DNA from: Cyclina sinensis | Lineage: Eukaryota > Mollusca > Bivalvia > Venerida > Veneridae | DNA length: 64,000 nt | Direction of reading: 5' to 3' | NCBI GenBank assembly: GCA_012932295.1 | Contig: JAAONU010000002.1 | Span: 33,753,485 to 33,817,484 of the forward strand | Shown here: one piece after another, positions 1 to 8,848 of the stretch | Numbering within the stretch: the first letter of the stretch is position 1 | How the letters are laid out: every line of letters begins with the position of its first letter | Made by a program: the position numbers and the translations under genes | The notes under the pieces: generated by a model | What the model saw: the letters and a program-made list of their open reading frames with translations, nothing else | Database searches by the model: none | What the model was told of the DNA's origin: nothing

Positions 1-1619
1 CTTGCACCTGAATCAAACAAGCCTGGAGCAATTACTGTCTGTGGAAATGGTTGTTGTGGATACATTGGTTGAGGGGGAGGTGCAGGCTGATACTGAAACA
101 CCAAAACAGATAATAATATTTACCCTTCAAAGCACAAACAATGCTATCAGTGTATGACAGGTCTCTACTGTCTATCCTGTCTCTACTGCCTATCCTGTCT
201 CTACTGTCTATCCTGCCTCGATGTCCTAACCTGTCTCTACTGCCAATCATGTCTAAGTGTCCTGTCCTGTCTCTACTGCCTATCCTGTCTATATACTTCT
301 CTGACTGTCTACTGAATATTTCTTCATTTCAATTTAAAGCAAAACAAGTCCAAAAATATACAAGAGTAATAGTAATATGCTCTCCCTCATCCAACAGCTC
401 AGTAAGCATGAGTAAGGAGATGAAAATTTTATGACTTTCGTTGTTATTACTAACAACAGATTGACTTACCTGTGAATAAGGTGGCGGAGCTTCCTGATAT
501 GGAGGTGGATTTGGACTGGCATACTGCACTGGATTTGGTACTGGCTGACCTAAAATGTGTACAGCACAAATGCAAGAATAACTTACATAATAATTCCTGA
601 CCAGGTATATTTAATTCAAGATTTCAAAGACCTAAAATACCATAGCACTTTAGTATTTTAGGTCTTTGAAAATATTTAACAGACATGTGGATGCTTTACT
701 GTTTGGGAAAAAATGCATTCTGTTTGTTATTTTTCTACTCGAATTTACTTTGCACTTTAATGTAAGCAGATCAAGTTATATATAATTAATACCCAAAGGA
801 AGTTTTCTTACTTAACGCGAAGCAAAAAATGCATTCAGCTAAAATGTTATGACAATACCAGTAAGAGTAAACTAGTCTCACTATTTTGCCTCTGCATGTG
901 AACCGAAATCATAGGCTGACATTTTATAGTTGTTCACCTTCTACGTCTCACTTTGATCTGCATCTGCCTACACGGATTCGCCCAGTCGTATGCGGTTGGG
1001 CACATATTTTCACTTGTTTGTCCAATATTTTGCAGAGATTACATACAAAATGATGATATTAAGATAAAATATGATATCTTTAACCAAACCAGTCCCTTTC
1101 ATGTAAGAAAAACATGCAGATAATATATGTCTAAATGGAAACACTTGTTTTGTATCTGTTTATCTGCCATTTTGTCTAAATTCTGACAATCAGATTGACC
1201 AGGTGACGAAGGCAATGATATGACTGTTGCAGAGAAAATTACCCAAGGCGTTCCTTCCGCATGATTACTGCTCGGTTATATGCAGTTTAAAATTAGGCTT
1301 AAAGGTTGAACAACTAAAAAATGTCAGATATATAAAAGCGGCTCATCACTTAAAGCATGATAACTTAGGATAAGAGTAAACTGGCCCATAAAAACATCAT
1401 AATCCATCTATCACCTAATCAATCTTTAACAGAAGTCTAAACATCAATGAAATCTAAGTGACTAGTCAATGTCATTTTTTAATGTATTTATAACTTACCA
1501 TATGGTTGCTGATAAGGATAATTAGACGGGTACTGGGGCTGTGGGTAACCTGCTGGGTAAGTAGATTGCTGAGGATATCCAAGATTAGGAGGAGCTGTTG
1601 GGTATGGCTTTCCCGACAT
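1..1619 (-). CDS. DAZAP2: DAZAP2-like protein, first three coding exons (gene runs off left edge)
   Basis: Proline/tyrosine/glutamine-rich adaptor-like protein. The coding exons, read right to left, are 1619-1499 (ATG at 1619-1617; 40 codons plus one base), 549-470, and 92-1. All joins keep frame with GT-AG sites: donors follow 1499 and 470, acceptors precede 549 and 92. The protein starts MSGKPYPTAPPNLGYPQQ. Exon 2 encodes PPPYQEAPPPYSQ, which resembles the PPYTDAPPAYSE segment of vertebrate DAZAP2. Exon 3 ends in a GLFDSGA segment corresponding to the GYDAGARF region of that protein, so the hydrophobic, glycine-rich C-terminus lies outside the window. DAZAP2 is known as a small (about 170 aa) protein that binds DAZ and other regulators through PPxY-like motifs. 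An acceptor just upstream of the ATG (exon boundary 1623) implies a separate 5' UTR exon. The family call rests on motif order and spacing; other PY-rich proteins are a weaker alternative. Confidence 0.8.
146..300. repeat. 18-bp minisatellite in DAZAP2-like intron
   Basis: About eight imperfect copies of an 18-base unit close to CTGTCTCTACTGCCTATC, inside the intron between coding exons 2 and 3. The strand bias (pyrimidine-rich on plus) creates open frames on both strands that are not genes. Confidence 0.85.
622..671. repeat. Perfect 18-bp-stem hairpin in intron
   Basis: The arm TTCAAAGACCTAAAATAC at 623-640 is matched exactly by its reverse complement at 653-670 across a 12-base loop. It lies in the DAZAP2-like intron. 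It could be a tiny foldback element or a transcribed hairpin; nothing else in the window matches it. Confidence 0.8.
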
Positions 1620-1989
1620 CTTTCTGTAAAAACAATAATCAAGACAGACTTTCAATTTTACATTCAATAAAAACTGGCATGCTTCATGCTATAAGAAAAA
1701 AAAACATTATAATAAAAATGCACATGTAAAATATATGGATCTCATATATGAGACGTTCTGGCACTCATTTTCATTTGGACATTTATTTAATCAAAATAAT
1801 TCAAGTGACATCTTGAGCATATTCTGAGATATTTTTGTTTTGGGTCAGAATCTCGCTATAACCCAGAGGTGAGGTACTGACTCACACAAAAAATTACACA
1901 ATATCTCGACTGGTGTACAGTTAGTTGGACTTGACATTAATTATGTGTCCTAAAAATTGTGAAAGATATTTGTTATCAGAAATACATAT

Positions 1990-2011
1990 TAATATCTATC
2001 TATCTATCTAT
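1990..2011. repeat. (ATCT)n microsatellite
   Basis: A short run of ATCT tetranucleotides between the DAZAP2-like ATG exon and the candidate 5' exon. The rest of 1630-2560 is AT-rich with no recognisable gene. Confidence 0.8.
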
Positions 2012-2560
2012 GACTTATCATTAAACAGATAAACAGACCTGATATTTTTTATGAGAAAGAGGGGTAACAGTGTTAATATATCGCACAAGAAGTCTCAATA
2101 TTTCGACTGCAAGACCAACCGATTTACAAACTGATATTACCATCGTCTTTATAATAAAGAGCCCTGGCGCACAATTTGTTGGGCTAATCGCACAAACTGA
2201 CACACAAATATTCATAGTCAACTTCATTTTGATTTATTTAACAAACAAAATTCTTACTAACCTTACCATATGTCCTATAGTTTTTATGAGCTACTATCCC
2301 AGTTATTTTTATTTATACACCTGCTCTTAGCCGGTAATTATTACGTCATCTCGCTATATTACAACATAATATAAAGCCAATCACAAAACGGTTAGTGTCC
2401 TACTTTCTGACTCAGTGTCATAACAACATTCGCAATTTGTGAGATATTTTCCAAAATATATTCATTCAGAAGCTTAGCTTTAAGTAAAAAAGAAAATAAA
2501 ACAACAATATCAGATAAGAAAACAGTAGGATGGGGTTTTTAAAGACAGGAATCAACTTAC

Positions 2561-2640
2561 GAGGAAGGAATTTCTCTCTGTTTTCTTTGTATATTTATAT
2601 TTGAACTCGGTTTTATTGTCTAGAGATCAATAAAGTTCTC
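2561..2640 (-). other. Candidate 5' UTR exon of the DAZAP2-like gene
   Basis: On the minus strand a good donor (CTTCCTC|GTAAGTTG) lies directly below 2561, and the ATG exon has an acceptor ending at 1624, so a non-coding first exon ending at 2561 would fit. A TATA-like ATATAAATATA occurs at about 2590-2600 on the same strand, but it is probably too close to the donor to set the start. The upstream limit is a guess. Confidence 0.35.
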
Positions 2641-3475
2641 TTTAAAGCCGGGGACCATAAATTAAGTTCGGTGGCCGTAACTTTTGTCAATATGGAAATT
2701 ATTATTTAGGCATCAAACTACTATATGTTTGAAATGCAACTAAAAATGTATTGCTTGTGCTGAAGTTATTCTAGAGCGTGAACATTGTTTTGTGACAGTT
2801 TAAATCCGCAAAAGCCGAGTATCCATTCGCCCGATTCAGTAACCGAAAGTAGAAAACGTGTACATTTGGAAATCAGAGTCGATTTCTCTAAGTCAAAGCA
2901 GGAATTCGAAGCAGTCCTTATATCTGCGTGGAGATTAATGTATGGCCTCTTGATTGACTGGAAGTTTTGAGGTAGATGTATATTACTGTCTTGAAATGAC
3001 GAGTGAAACAGGGCACCCGTTTTTTGCCCGATTGAGAAGCTTTGCATCTTTGGCATGCGCGGAGGGAAGTCGTCTTGGTTTTCGCTCTCGAGAAGAAATA
3101 TCTTGTTCCATGAGTTTCCAGCCTCCTAGAGTTTGCCTTTTTGGTTCTACCATCGTAAAAGTGAAGAATCTCAACCCTGCGTTCGATTCCATCCGATCTT
3201 ATTACTTTTTGGGTGTTTTCAATTACTTTTTGTGTGTACTGTCAATGGTCGTCTTGACCGGAAGTCCTATTGTTTTTCATCCGAATTCGATGTATATATC
3301 CGAGCACAGCCAGTAACATGAATTTTTATTTTCTGACATTGATCTTCATTGTTTATGTTACCATCACAAATCATTGGTATGCTTTCTTAACACCATCAAG
3401 ACCGGACGCACCAACCCAGATTGAATTTTACCCTGGAATTCTCGAACTTAACCATATGCTACGTCCAACAGACAT

Positions 3476-4252
3476 TTGTTTTCTTCATCACAGAAGAAAT
3501 GCCCATCTGGGCATCTCCTGTATTTGTTTTCACTGCTGATCCTCAATGCATCAGACTGCCACCCTAATCCAGGCCCAAGACCAGCCAAGTTTCCATGCGG
3601 TGAGTGCGGCAGAGCATGTGTTTGGTCCAGAACTGTCATGTCTATCCAGTGCTCAAATTGTGATCGTTGGTACCATAAGGATTGTCTGCAAATGTCAACT
3701 CTAGTTTACAATGGACTAGAAAACAACGACATCAGCTGGAATTGCTGCCAGTGCGGAATACCAAATTTTAATTCTAGTTTGTTTATGGATTTTGAGCAAT
3801 CAAACACCTGCTCTACACCAACATCCACATCTTTTATGTCAAACAACAGTTCTGTATTTGGTTCACCACGCTTTGCATCCTCACCTACTACCAGTCGTGA
3901 ACGAACACCTACAGCCAAGAAGAAGCTGCGCATTATCGTTGTCAACTTTCAGAGCATACGTGCTAAGAAAGAAGCATTCTGGGCACTTCTAGAGCAAGTC
4001 GATCCTGACATTATCATTGCAAGTGAAACATGGCTCCATTCCGGGATTGCCGAACGTGAAGTACTTCCAGATAACTATCGGTTCGTAGCTCGTCGTGACC
4101 GACCCAACAGCGCACATGGTGGTGTAGCCATTATTGCCAAGCATGACATGGAAGGCACAGAGATACACAACAGCCAAACTACAGAATTTGTTGCCGCATC
4201 CTTTTACACCACAAGCTTGAAAAAAACCTGTCATCGTTGGATGCATGTATAG
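3476..4252 (+). CDS. LINE ORF, N-terminal half: 2A-like motif, PHD finger, start of endonuclease
   Basis: The frame opens after a stop at 3449-3451 and contains no ATG before the domains begin, so the true start is lost or lies in another frame. Residues 14-26 are hydrophobic, followed at 27-34 by DCHPNPGP, a 2A-like motif. Residues 40-95 form a Cys/His-rich PHD-type finger (CGECG, CSNCDRWYHKDC, CCQCG). From about residue 150 the AP-endonuclease begins (IIVVNFQSIRAKK, then ASETWL, and a GGVAII segment). The frame stops at 4250 because of an extra A in a seven-A run; the endonuclease continues in the next frame. PHD fingers in CR1-type ORFs are established; their role, probably binding chromatin or RNP partners, is inferred. 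Confidence 0.85.
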   Translation: MFSSSQKKCPSGHLLYLFSLLILNASDCHPNPGPRPAKFPCGECGRACVWSRTVMSIQCSNCDRWYHKDCLQMSTLVYNGLENNDISWNCCQCGIPNFNSSLFMDFEQSNTCSTPTSTSFMSNNSSVFGSPRFASSPTTSRERTPTAKKKLRIIVVNFQSIRAKKEAFWALLEQVDPDIIIASETWLHSGIAEREVLPDNYRFVARRDRPNSAHGGVAIIAKHDMEGTEIHNSQTTEFVAASFYTTSLKKTCHRWMHV

Positions 4253-6713
4253 ACCAACAGATAACAACTTGACATACTCTACCGATCTTTGCCTAGAAAT
4301 CAAGACCCTTTGTTCACAGTACAAGGACAACATCATTTGGCTTGGTGGCGATGCCAATCTTCAAGAGGTAGACTGGACAACTGACAACATCCAGGGCCAT
4401 CAATACTCGGTTCCAATAAACCAGACATTCATTGACACTATCAACGACATTGGTTGTGAGCAACTCATAGATTTCCCAACTCGAAACAAGAACATACTAG
4501 ACATTTTCTGTTCCAACCGACCAACACTTGCTGACCGGTGCTGCCCTATACCAGGCCTGAGTGATCATGACATTGCACTAGTTGACACTAATATCATTCC
4601 TAAACGCCAGAATCCAGTGCGTCGTCGTATATCTTTATGGAAAAAGGCAAACAGATCAGCCATGAAGAATGATCTACTGAATTTTTCTTCTTCCTTCACA
4701 AATGAATATTGTCCATCTACTCCCATCAACACGCTATGGACTCTCTTCAAAGATAAATGCTCATCAGCCATAGAAACATTTGTGCCATCCAAACTAACTT
4801 CTTCTAGATTCAGTCAACCCTGGTGCAACCGCTTGATCAAACGACTGGCAAGAAGAAAGAAGAGGGCATACAGGAGAGCCAGGAAATCAGCAAACCAGAC
4901 CGACTGGGACATATACAGGATCATCCAGAAAGAAAACCAGAAGAAATGCCGTAACGCCAGAGACGAGTATGTGCGGAACATGGTTAGTGAGCCCGGTACA
5001 AAGAGTAAGAAGCTCTACTCGTATGTCAAGAGCATGAAGTGCGATAGTTCAGGCGTAGCACCCCTGAAGAAAGACGGCATAAACCACTCTGATCCACGTT
5101 CCAAGGCAGAGATACTGAACAATCAGTTCTCCTCCGTCTTCACTACAGAGAATGATGACGACCTGCCAGACTTGGGCCCGGAACTTCAAGATACAGCGCC
5201 TCCATTATGTATCCATCAACATGGCGTTAGGAAGCTCCTGGAGGACCTTAACCCACACAAGGCAACTGGACCAGACCATATTTCAGCTATGTTCCTGAAG
5301 GAAATGGCATCAGCCATCTCCCCAGCCCTAGCTCTTATCTTCCAAGCTTCACACGACCAGAGCCAAGTACCCGACGATTGGAAACAAGCTTTAGTAACAC
5401 CCTTATTCAAGAAGGGAGACAAAAGCAAAGCCTCTAACTATCGCCCGGTCTCACTCACATCGATCTGTTGCAAAACTATGGAACACATTGTCCATAGCCA
5501 TCTGATGACGTTCCTTGATGACAAGAAACTTCTATCCGACCAACAACATGGATTCAGGAAGAAGAGATCTTGTGAATCACAACTCATCTGCACAGTCCAA
5601 GACCTTGCAGCAGGTTTGAACAACAAACAACAAATTGACTGCATACTGCTTGATTTTTCAAAGACGTTCGATAAGGTACCACATCGACGCCTTTCAGCCA
5701 AACTTCACCACTATGAGGTTAGGGGCAAGACACTGGGATGGATAAACAGCTTCCTTGCTGATAGACACCAACAGGTCGTCCTTGACGGGCAGATATCATC
5801 TCCAGCTCCTGTGACATCTGGCGTCCCTCAAGGGACCGTACTAGGCCCGCTCTTGTTCTTGATTTACATAAATGACCTGCCAAGCAGAGTCACATCCACA
5901 GCACGCCTCTTCGCCGACGATTGTCTTCTATATAGGACCATCAATTCCGATAGCGACAGTAAGGCACTACAAGAGGATCTCAATCATCTTCAAGAGTGGG
6001 AGCGAGATTGGCTGATGGCATTCAACCCTGACAAGTGTGAGATGATCCGTATTACTAACAAGCGGAAGATCATCGACGGCTCATATACTATCCATGGTCA
6101 GACACTTCAAGAGACCCATAGGGCAAAGTACCTTGGCGTCACTCTTGACAGCACACTATCCTTCAACAATCACATTGACTCTGTTGCTAAGAAGGCCAAT
6201 ACCACCACCGCCTTTCTACGCAGGAACGTATCCATGTGCCCTCGCGAGACCAAGGCCACCTGCTACAAATCCTTAGTTCGCCCCCAGCTGGAATATGCGT
6301 CCACAGTTTGGGACCCCCATACAGCGTCCAACATCAACAAGCTGGAAAACGCCCAAAGGAGAGCAGCCCGTTTCTGTACAGGTGACTACAGACACACCAG
6401 CAGTGTAACGGCAATGATGGAACAACTAGAATGGGACACTTTGGAAGACAGGCGCCGACAATCCAAAGCTGTCATGATGTACCGTGTTGTCAACCACCTA
6501 GTTGACATCCCCGCTCAACATCTACTTTTTCCAGTTGGCGTTCATACAAGGGGCCATGCCAATCATTACCTCATACCATTCTGCAGTGTCAACTCCTACA
6601 AATTCTCATTCTTTCCATCAGGCATCCGTCTATGGAACAGCCTCCCGGACACTGTCATTACTTCGCCATCCCTTGAAGTCTTCAAGTCCAGGATTGGCGA
6701 GCTGCATCTTTAA
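4245..6713 (+). CDS. LINE ORF, C-terminal part: endonuclease end and reverse transcriptase
   Basis: 822 codons. The first 110 complete the endonuclease (MYRPTDNN, WLGGDANLQEVDW, GLSDHDIALV; the SDH motif holds catalytic residues). A basic linker follows at 180-240. The reverse transcriptase starts near residue 300 (NPHKATGPDHISAMFLK) and includes NYRPVSLTSICCK, HGFRKKRSCESQL, LDFSKTFDKVPH, SGVPQGTVLGPLLFLIYIND and the catalytic LFADDCLLY. The C-terminal thumb and connection follow (YLGVTLDSTLSF, SLVRPQLEYASTVWDP). This protein would nick chromosomal DNA and prime reverse transcription there. LDFSK-T-FDKVPH has Thr where Ala is usual. There is no RNase H domain, which fits CR1/Jockey-type rather than I-type LINEs. 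Confidence 0.9.
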   Translation: MYRPTDNNLTYSTDLCLEIKTLCSQYKDNIIWLGGDANLQEVDWTTDNIQGHQYSVPINQTFIDTINDIGCEQLIDFPTRNKNILDIFCSNRPTLADRCCPIPGLSDHDIALVDTNIIPKRQNPVRRRISLWKKANRSAMKNDLLNFSSSFTNEYCPSTPINTLWTLFKDKCSSAIETFVPSKLTSSRFSQPWCNRLIKRLARRKKRAYRRARKSANQTDWDIYRIIQKENQKKCRNARDEYVRNMVSEPGTKSKKLYSYVKSMKCDSSGVAPLKKDGINHSDPRSKAEILNNQFSSVFTTENDDDLPDLGPELQDTAPPLCIHQHGVRKLLEDLNPHKATGPDHISAMFLKEMASAISPALALIFQASHDQSQVPDDWKQALVTPLFKKGDKSKASNYRPVSLTSICCKTMEHIVHSHLMTFLDDKKLLSDQQHGFRKKRSCESQLICTVQDLAAGLNNKQQIDCILLDFSKTFDKVPHRRLSAKLHHYEVRGKTLGWINSFLADRHQQVVLDGQISSPAPVTSGVPQGTVLGPLLFLIYINDLPSRVTSTARLFADDCLLYRTINSDSDSKALQEDLNHLQEWERDWLMAFNPDKCEMIRITNKRKIIDGSYTIHGQTLQETHRAKYLGVTLDSTLSFNNHIDSVAKKANTTTAFLRRNVSMCPRETKATCYKSLVRPQLEYASTVWDPHTASNINKLENAQRRAARFCTGDYRHTSSVTAMMEQLEWDTLEDRRRQSKAVMMYRVVNHLVDIPAQHLLFPVGVHTRGHANHYLIPFCSVNSYKFSFFPSGIRLWNSLPDTVITSPSLEVFKSRIGELHL

Positions 6714-6825
6714 CTCTGGAGCAAGATGTTTTTAGCCTGTTTTAGCCTGCACGTTTTCCCTCTGCACATGTACATATTTTCACAATTGTGCGACGATGCT
6801 CCAGAGGAGTCCGGCACATTATCCG

Positions 6826-6843
6826 GAAGAAGAAGAAGAAGAA
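6826..6843 (+). repeat. (GAA)n 3' tail of the LINE
   Basis: Six GAA repeats about 115 bases after the RT stop codon mark the probable 3' end of the CR1-like element. Sequence from here to about 7400 is AT-rich with no supported feature. Confidence 0.7.
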
Positions 6844-7399
6844 GTTGTGTTATAATAGCCATATAGTGAAAAATGGGCATTTTTCTGAAGTGCCGTTTGG
6901 TGGGCAAAACATGTTTGTTATGAACTGAAGGGGGTCACAGCATGTGTACAAGATTCATGTGATTTGTGTTATATATATATACAATTTAACGTTTCTACTT
7001 CTACTGTGTGACCCAACAATCGATTTCCGATTATGACTGGGTGTTTAATGCGGTAATAGTCGGACAAAGCTGTTAAAGAAATTTATGTTATATGTGTTAA
7101 AAGATTAAAAGATTAGACATAGTATATTACAGTTAAAAAGTAAAAACAGAGATGAGTTTACAGGTTGACCGCCGCCAGTCTGTCAGAGAAAATGCTGAGA
7201 CTGGAGCTAGATTTGACCTCGGGGTGGGGGGGGGGTGGAGTTCGCAAAAAAGAGTTAGCAAAGTACTGAGTTTTAGAATAGGGGATGATATAGTTAAGGT
7301 TCCTAGTGGGTATAAGGTGACTGATATCTACTGCAACTGTTTAGGCTCTAATTTTATAAAACATGAGTAAGGAGTTTTTAACCTTTTCTCTAGGGATTG

Positions 7400-8010
7400 C
7401 CATTCATTTCAGCATTTGTGTGACACTGCTAGTGTAACTATAATCATTCATGACATACCTGGCTGCTGACTGTTGCACTCTTTCGATGTTATGGGAATGG
7501 GATTTCTGTCAGGGATGCCATACACTAGAACAGTACTCAAGCTGGGGGCGTACATATGTGTTATAAGCTGCAGTTTTGACCTGTTTGTTGTCGGTTTTTA
7601 CGTTTTGCTGTATAAACCTGAGACTGGACGTTGCTTATGAGGAAATATGTTATCAATATGTTTTGACCAATTTAAGTCTGTGGTAATTGAGACAAATACT
7701 TGGCTGCAGTAGCTGATTTGAGTTCAGTAATAACTAATAATTATGTAACCTATAAGGGTATATAAAGGGTTTCCTCTTCCTTGTTATTCTTAAGATCTCG
7801 CATTTATCAGGATTAAATTCCATGGACCAGACTCTTTCCCATGTTTCTAGACTATGGAGATCTTGTTGGAGGGATATATTATCATTTTTAGAATGGACTG
7901 TTAGGTAAACTATGGTGTCATCTGCAAACATTCTGGTCTTACATTAAACAGAGTCTGGGAGATCGTTAATGTAGATAAGGAGGAGGCAAGACCATAAGGA
8001 AGAGGCAAAC
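7400..8010 (-). pseudogene. LINE reverse transcriptase relic (CR1-like)
   Basis: Reading from about 8010 down to 7734, the minus strand gives LLLIYINDLPD, then FADDTIVYLTVH and MEFNPDKCEILRITRKRK, the RT catalytic core and the segment after it. Below 7730 further fragments occur in shifted frames, including YVRPQLEYCSSVWHP and RVQQSAARYV. There are several frameshifts and stops. The endonuclease and upstream RT are missing, so this is a decayed, truncated copy. It is clearly not the same copy type as the LINE at 3.4-6.8 kb, although the motifs are homologous. Confidence 0.8.
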
Positions 8011-8848
8011 CCTACGTTGTTGACAAATTAATGTTTTTTTTTCTTTTGAACTAAGTGTCATGTATCCTTTTACCTTCAACTTAGTACATATGAGCTATTA
8101 AGAAAGATATGTACACCATTTGTTTCTCGCCTGGCCTTCAAAAATTGGTTACAATATAGAACAACAAACTACATATCGTCTTATCAGTCCGTAAATTTTT
8201 GCCTTTATTCGCAATTTTCGCCCTCTAACTTGTATCATGATTGTACACTTTAGCTGCCAGACATGAAAGCTTCTGAAGGCTTCTTTTGTGAGTAAAATAA
8301 TGTTTGTACTTGTTGTTACTGATTTGTCATATTCTTGTTGTAAAATTGTTTAAGTGCAATATTAGAGATTCAAATCGTACTTGAATTTTATTTTACTTAA
8401 TTACCTAGACATTATGCCCATCATCATAACTTTCCCTCTCAGTCTTTTGTAACAAAAAATTTCGCATAGACAAATCTTGGTGTGCCACACATGATCGAGC
8501 GGTTAAATGTCCGTGAATTGTGTGCTTTCGCTAGGTGTTATTGTGGGAACATATATTTTCTTATATATAATACTCCGCCTCATTTTTTTCTTGCAGGTAC
8601 GTTGGCAGTTTTTCTCTCAGCACAGAGAATGTAAGACCTTTCTTTACGGTTATAAAACGTTTAATTAGTACCAGAAATGCAATTAACAAAAGTTAAACCA
8701 AATAAGGCAAACTAGTGTCTCCTAAAAGCTTAGGACTCTCAAACTATTGCAGCTTCCCCCGATTGTCACTGATTTTTTGGTACTGATTGAACGAGAGAAG
8801 AAAACTAAATCATTTTCTGCCTCATTCGCGTCTTCATTACTTTCACAG

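Larger units (their letters stand above)
3476..6843 (+). mobile_element. CR1-like non-LTR retrotransposon (LINE)
   Basis: A single LINE copy carrying PHD-type zinc finger, AP-endonuclease and reverse transcriptase, with a short 3' UTR ending in a (GAA)n tail at about 6826-6843, the kind of microsatellite end CR1/L2-type elements use. The coding region is split into two frames by one extra base in an A run near 4219-4226. The 5' limit is unclear: LINE-like sequence may begin upstream of 3450, but nothing recognisable is seen from 2650 to 3450. The copy looks fairly young: one frameshift and few other lesions across about 1,080 codons. Confidence 0.9.

Noticed and set aside
2070..2330. Overlapping frames on both strands at 2.0-2.3 kb
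   Set aside because: Short and without motif; located in the presumed 5' intron of the DAZAP2-like gene.
6910..7140. tRNA or other small RNA genes
   Set aside because: Scanning for box A/box B pairs and cloverleaf stems by eye gave only the SINE at 10.55 kb; no intact tRNA or rRNA was seen in the window.
7152..7370. 72-codon plus-strand frame with a glycine run
   Set aside because: Gly run comes from a poly-G tract; no homology and no neighbouring signals.
8598..8631. Possible first exon of the Ly6-vWA gene between TTCTTGCAG and GTAAGA
   Set aside because: The frame that fits the next exon's phase does not give a signal peptide, and the frame that looks like one does not fit the phase.
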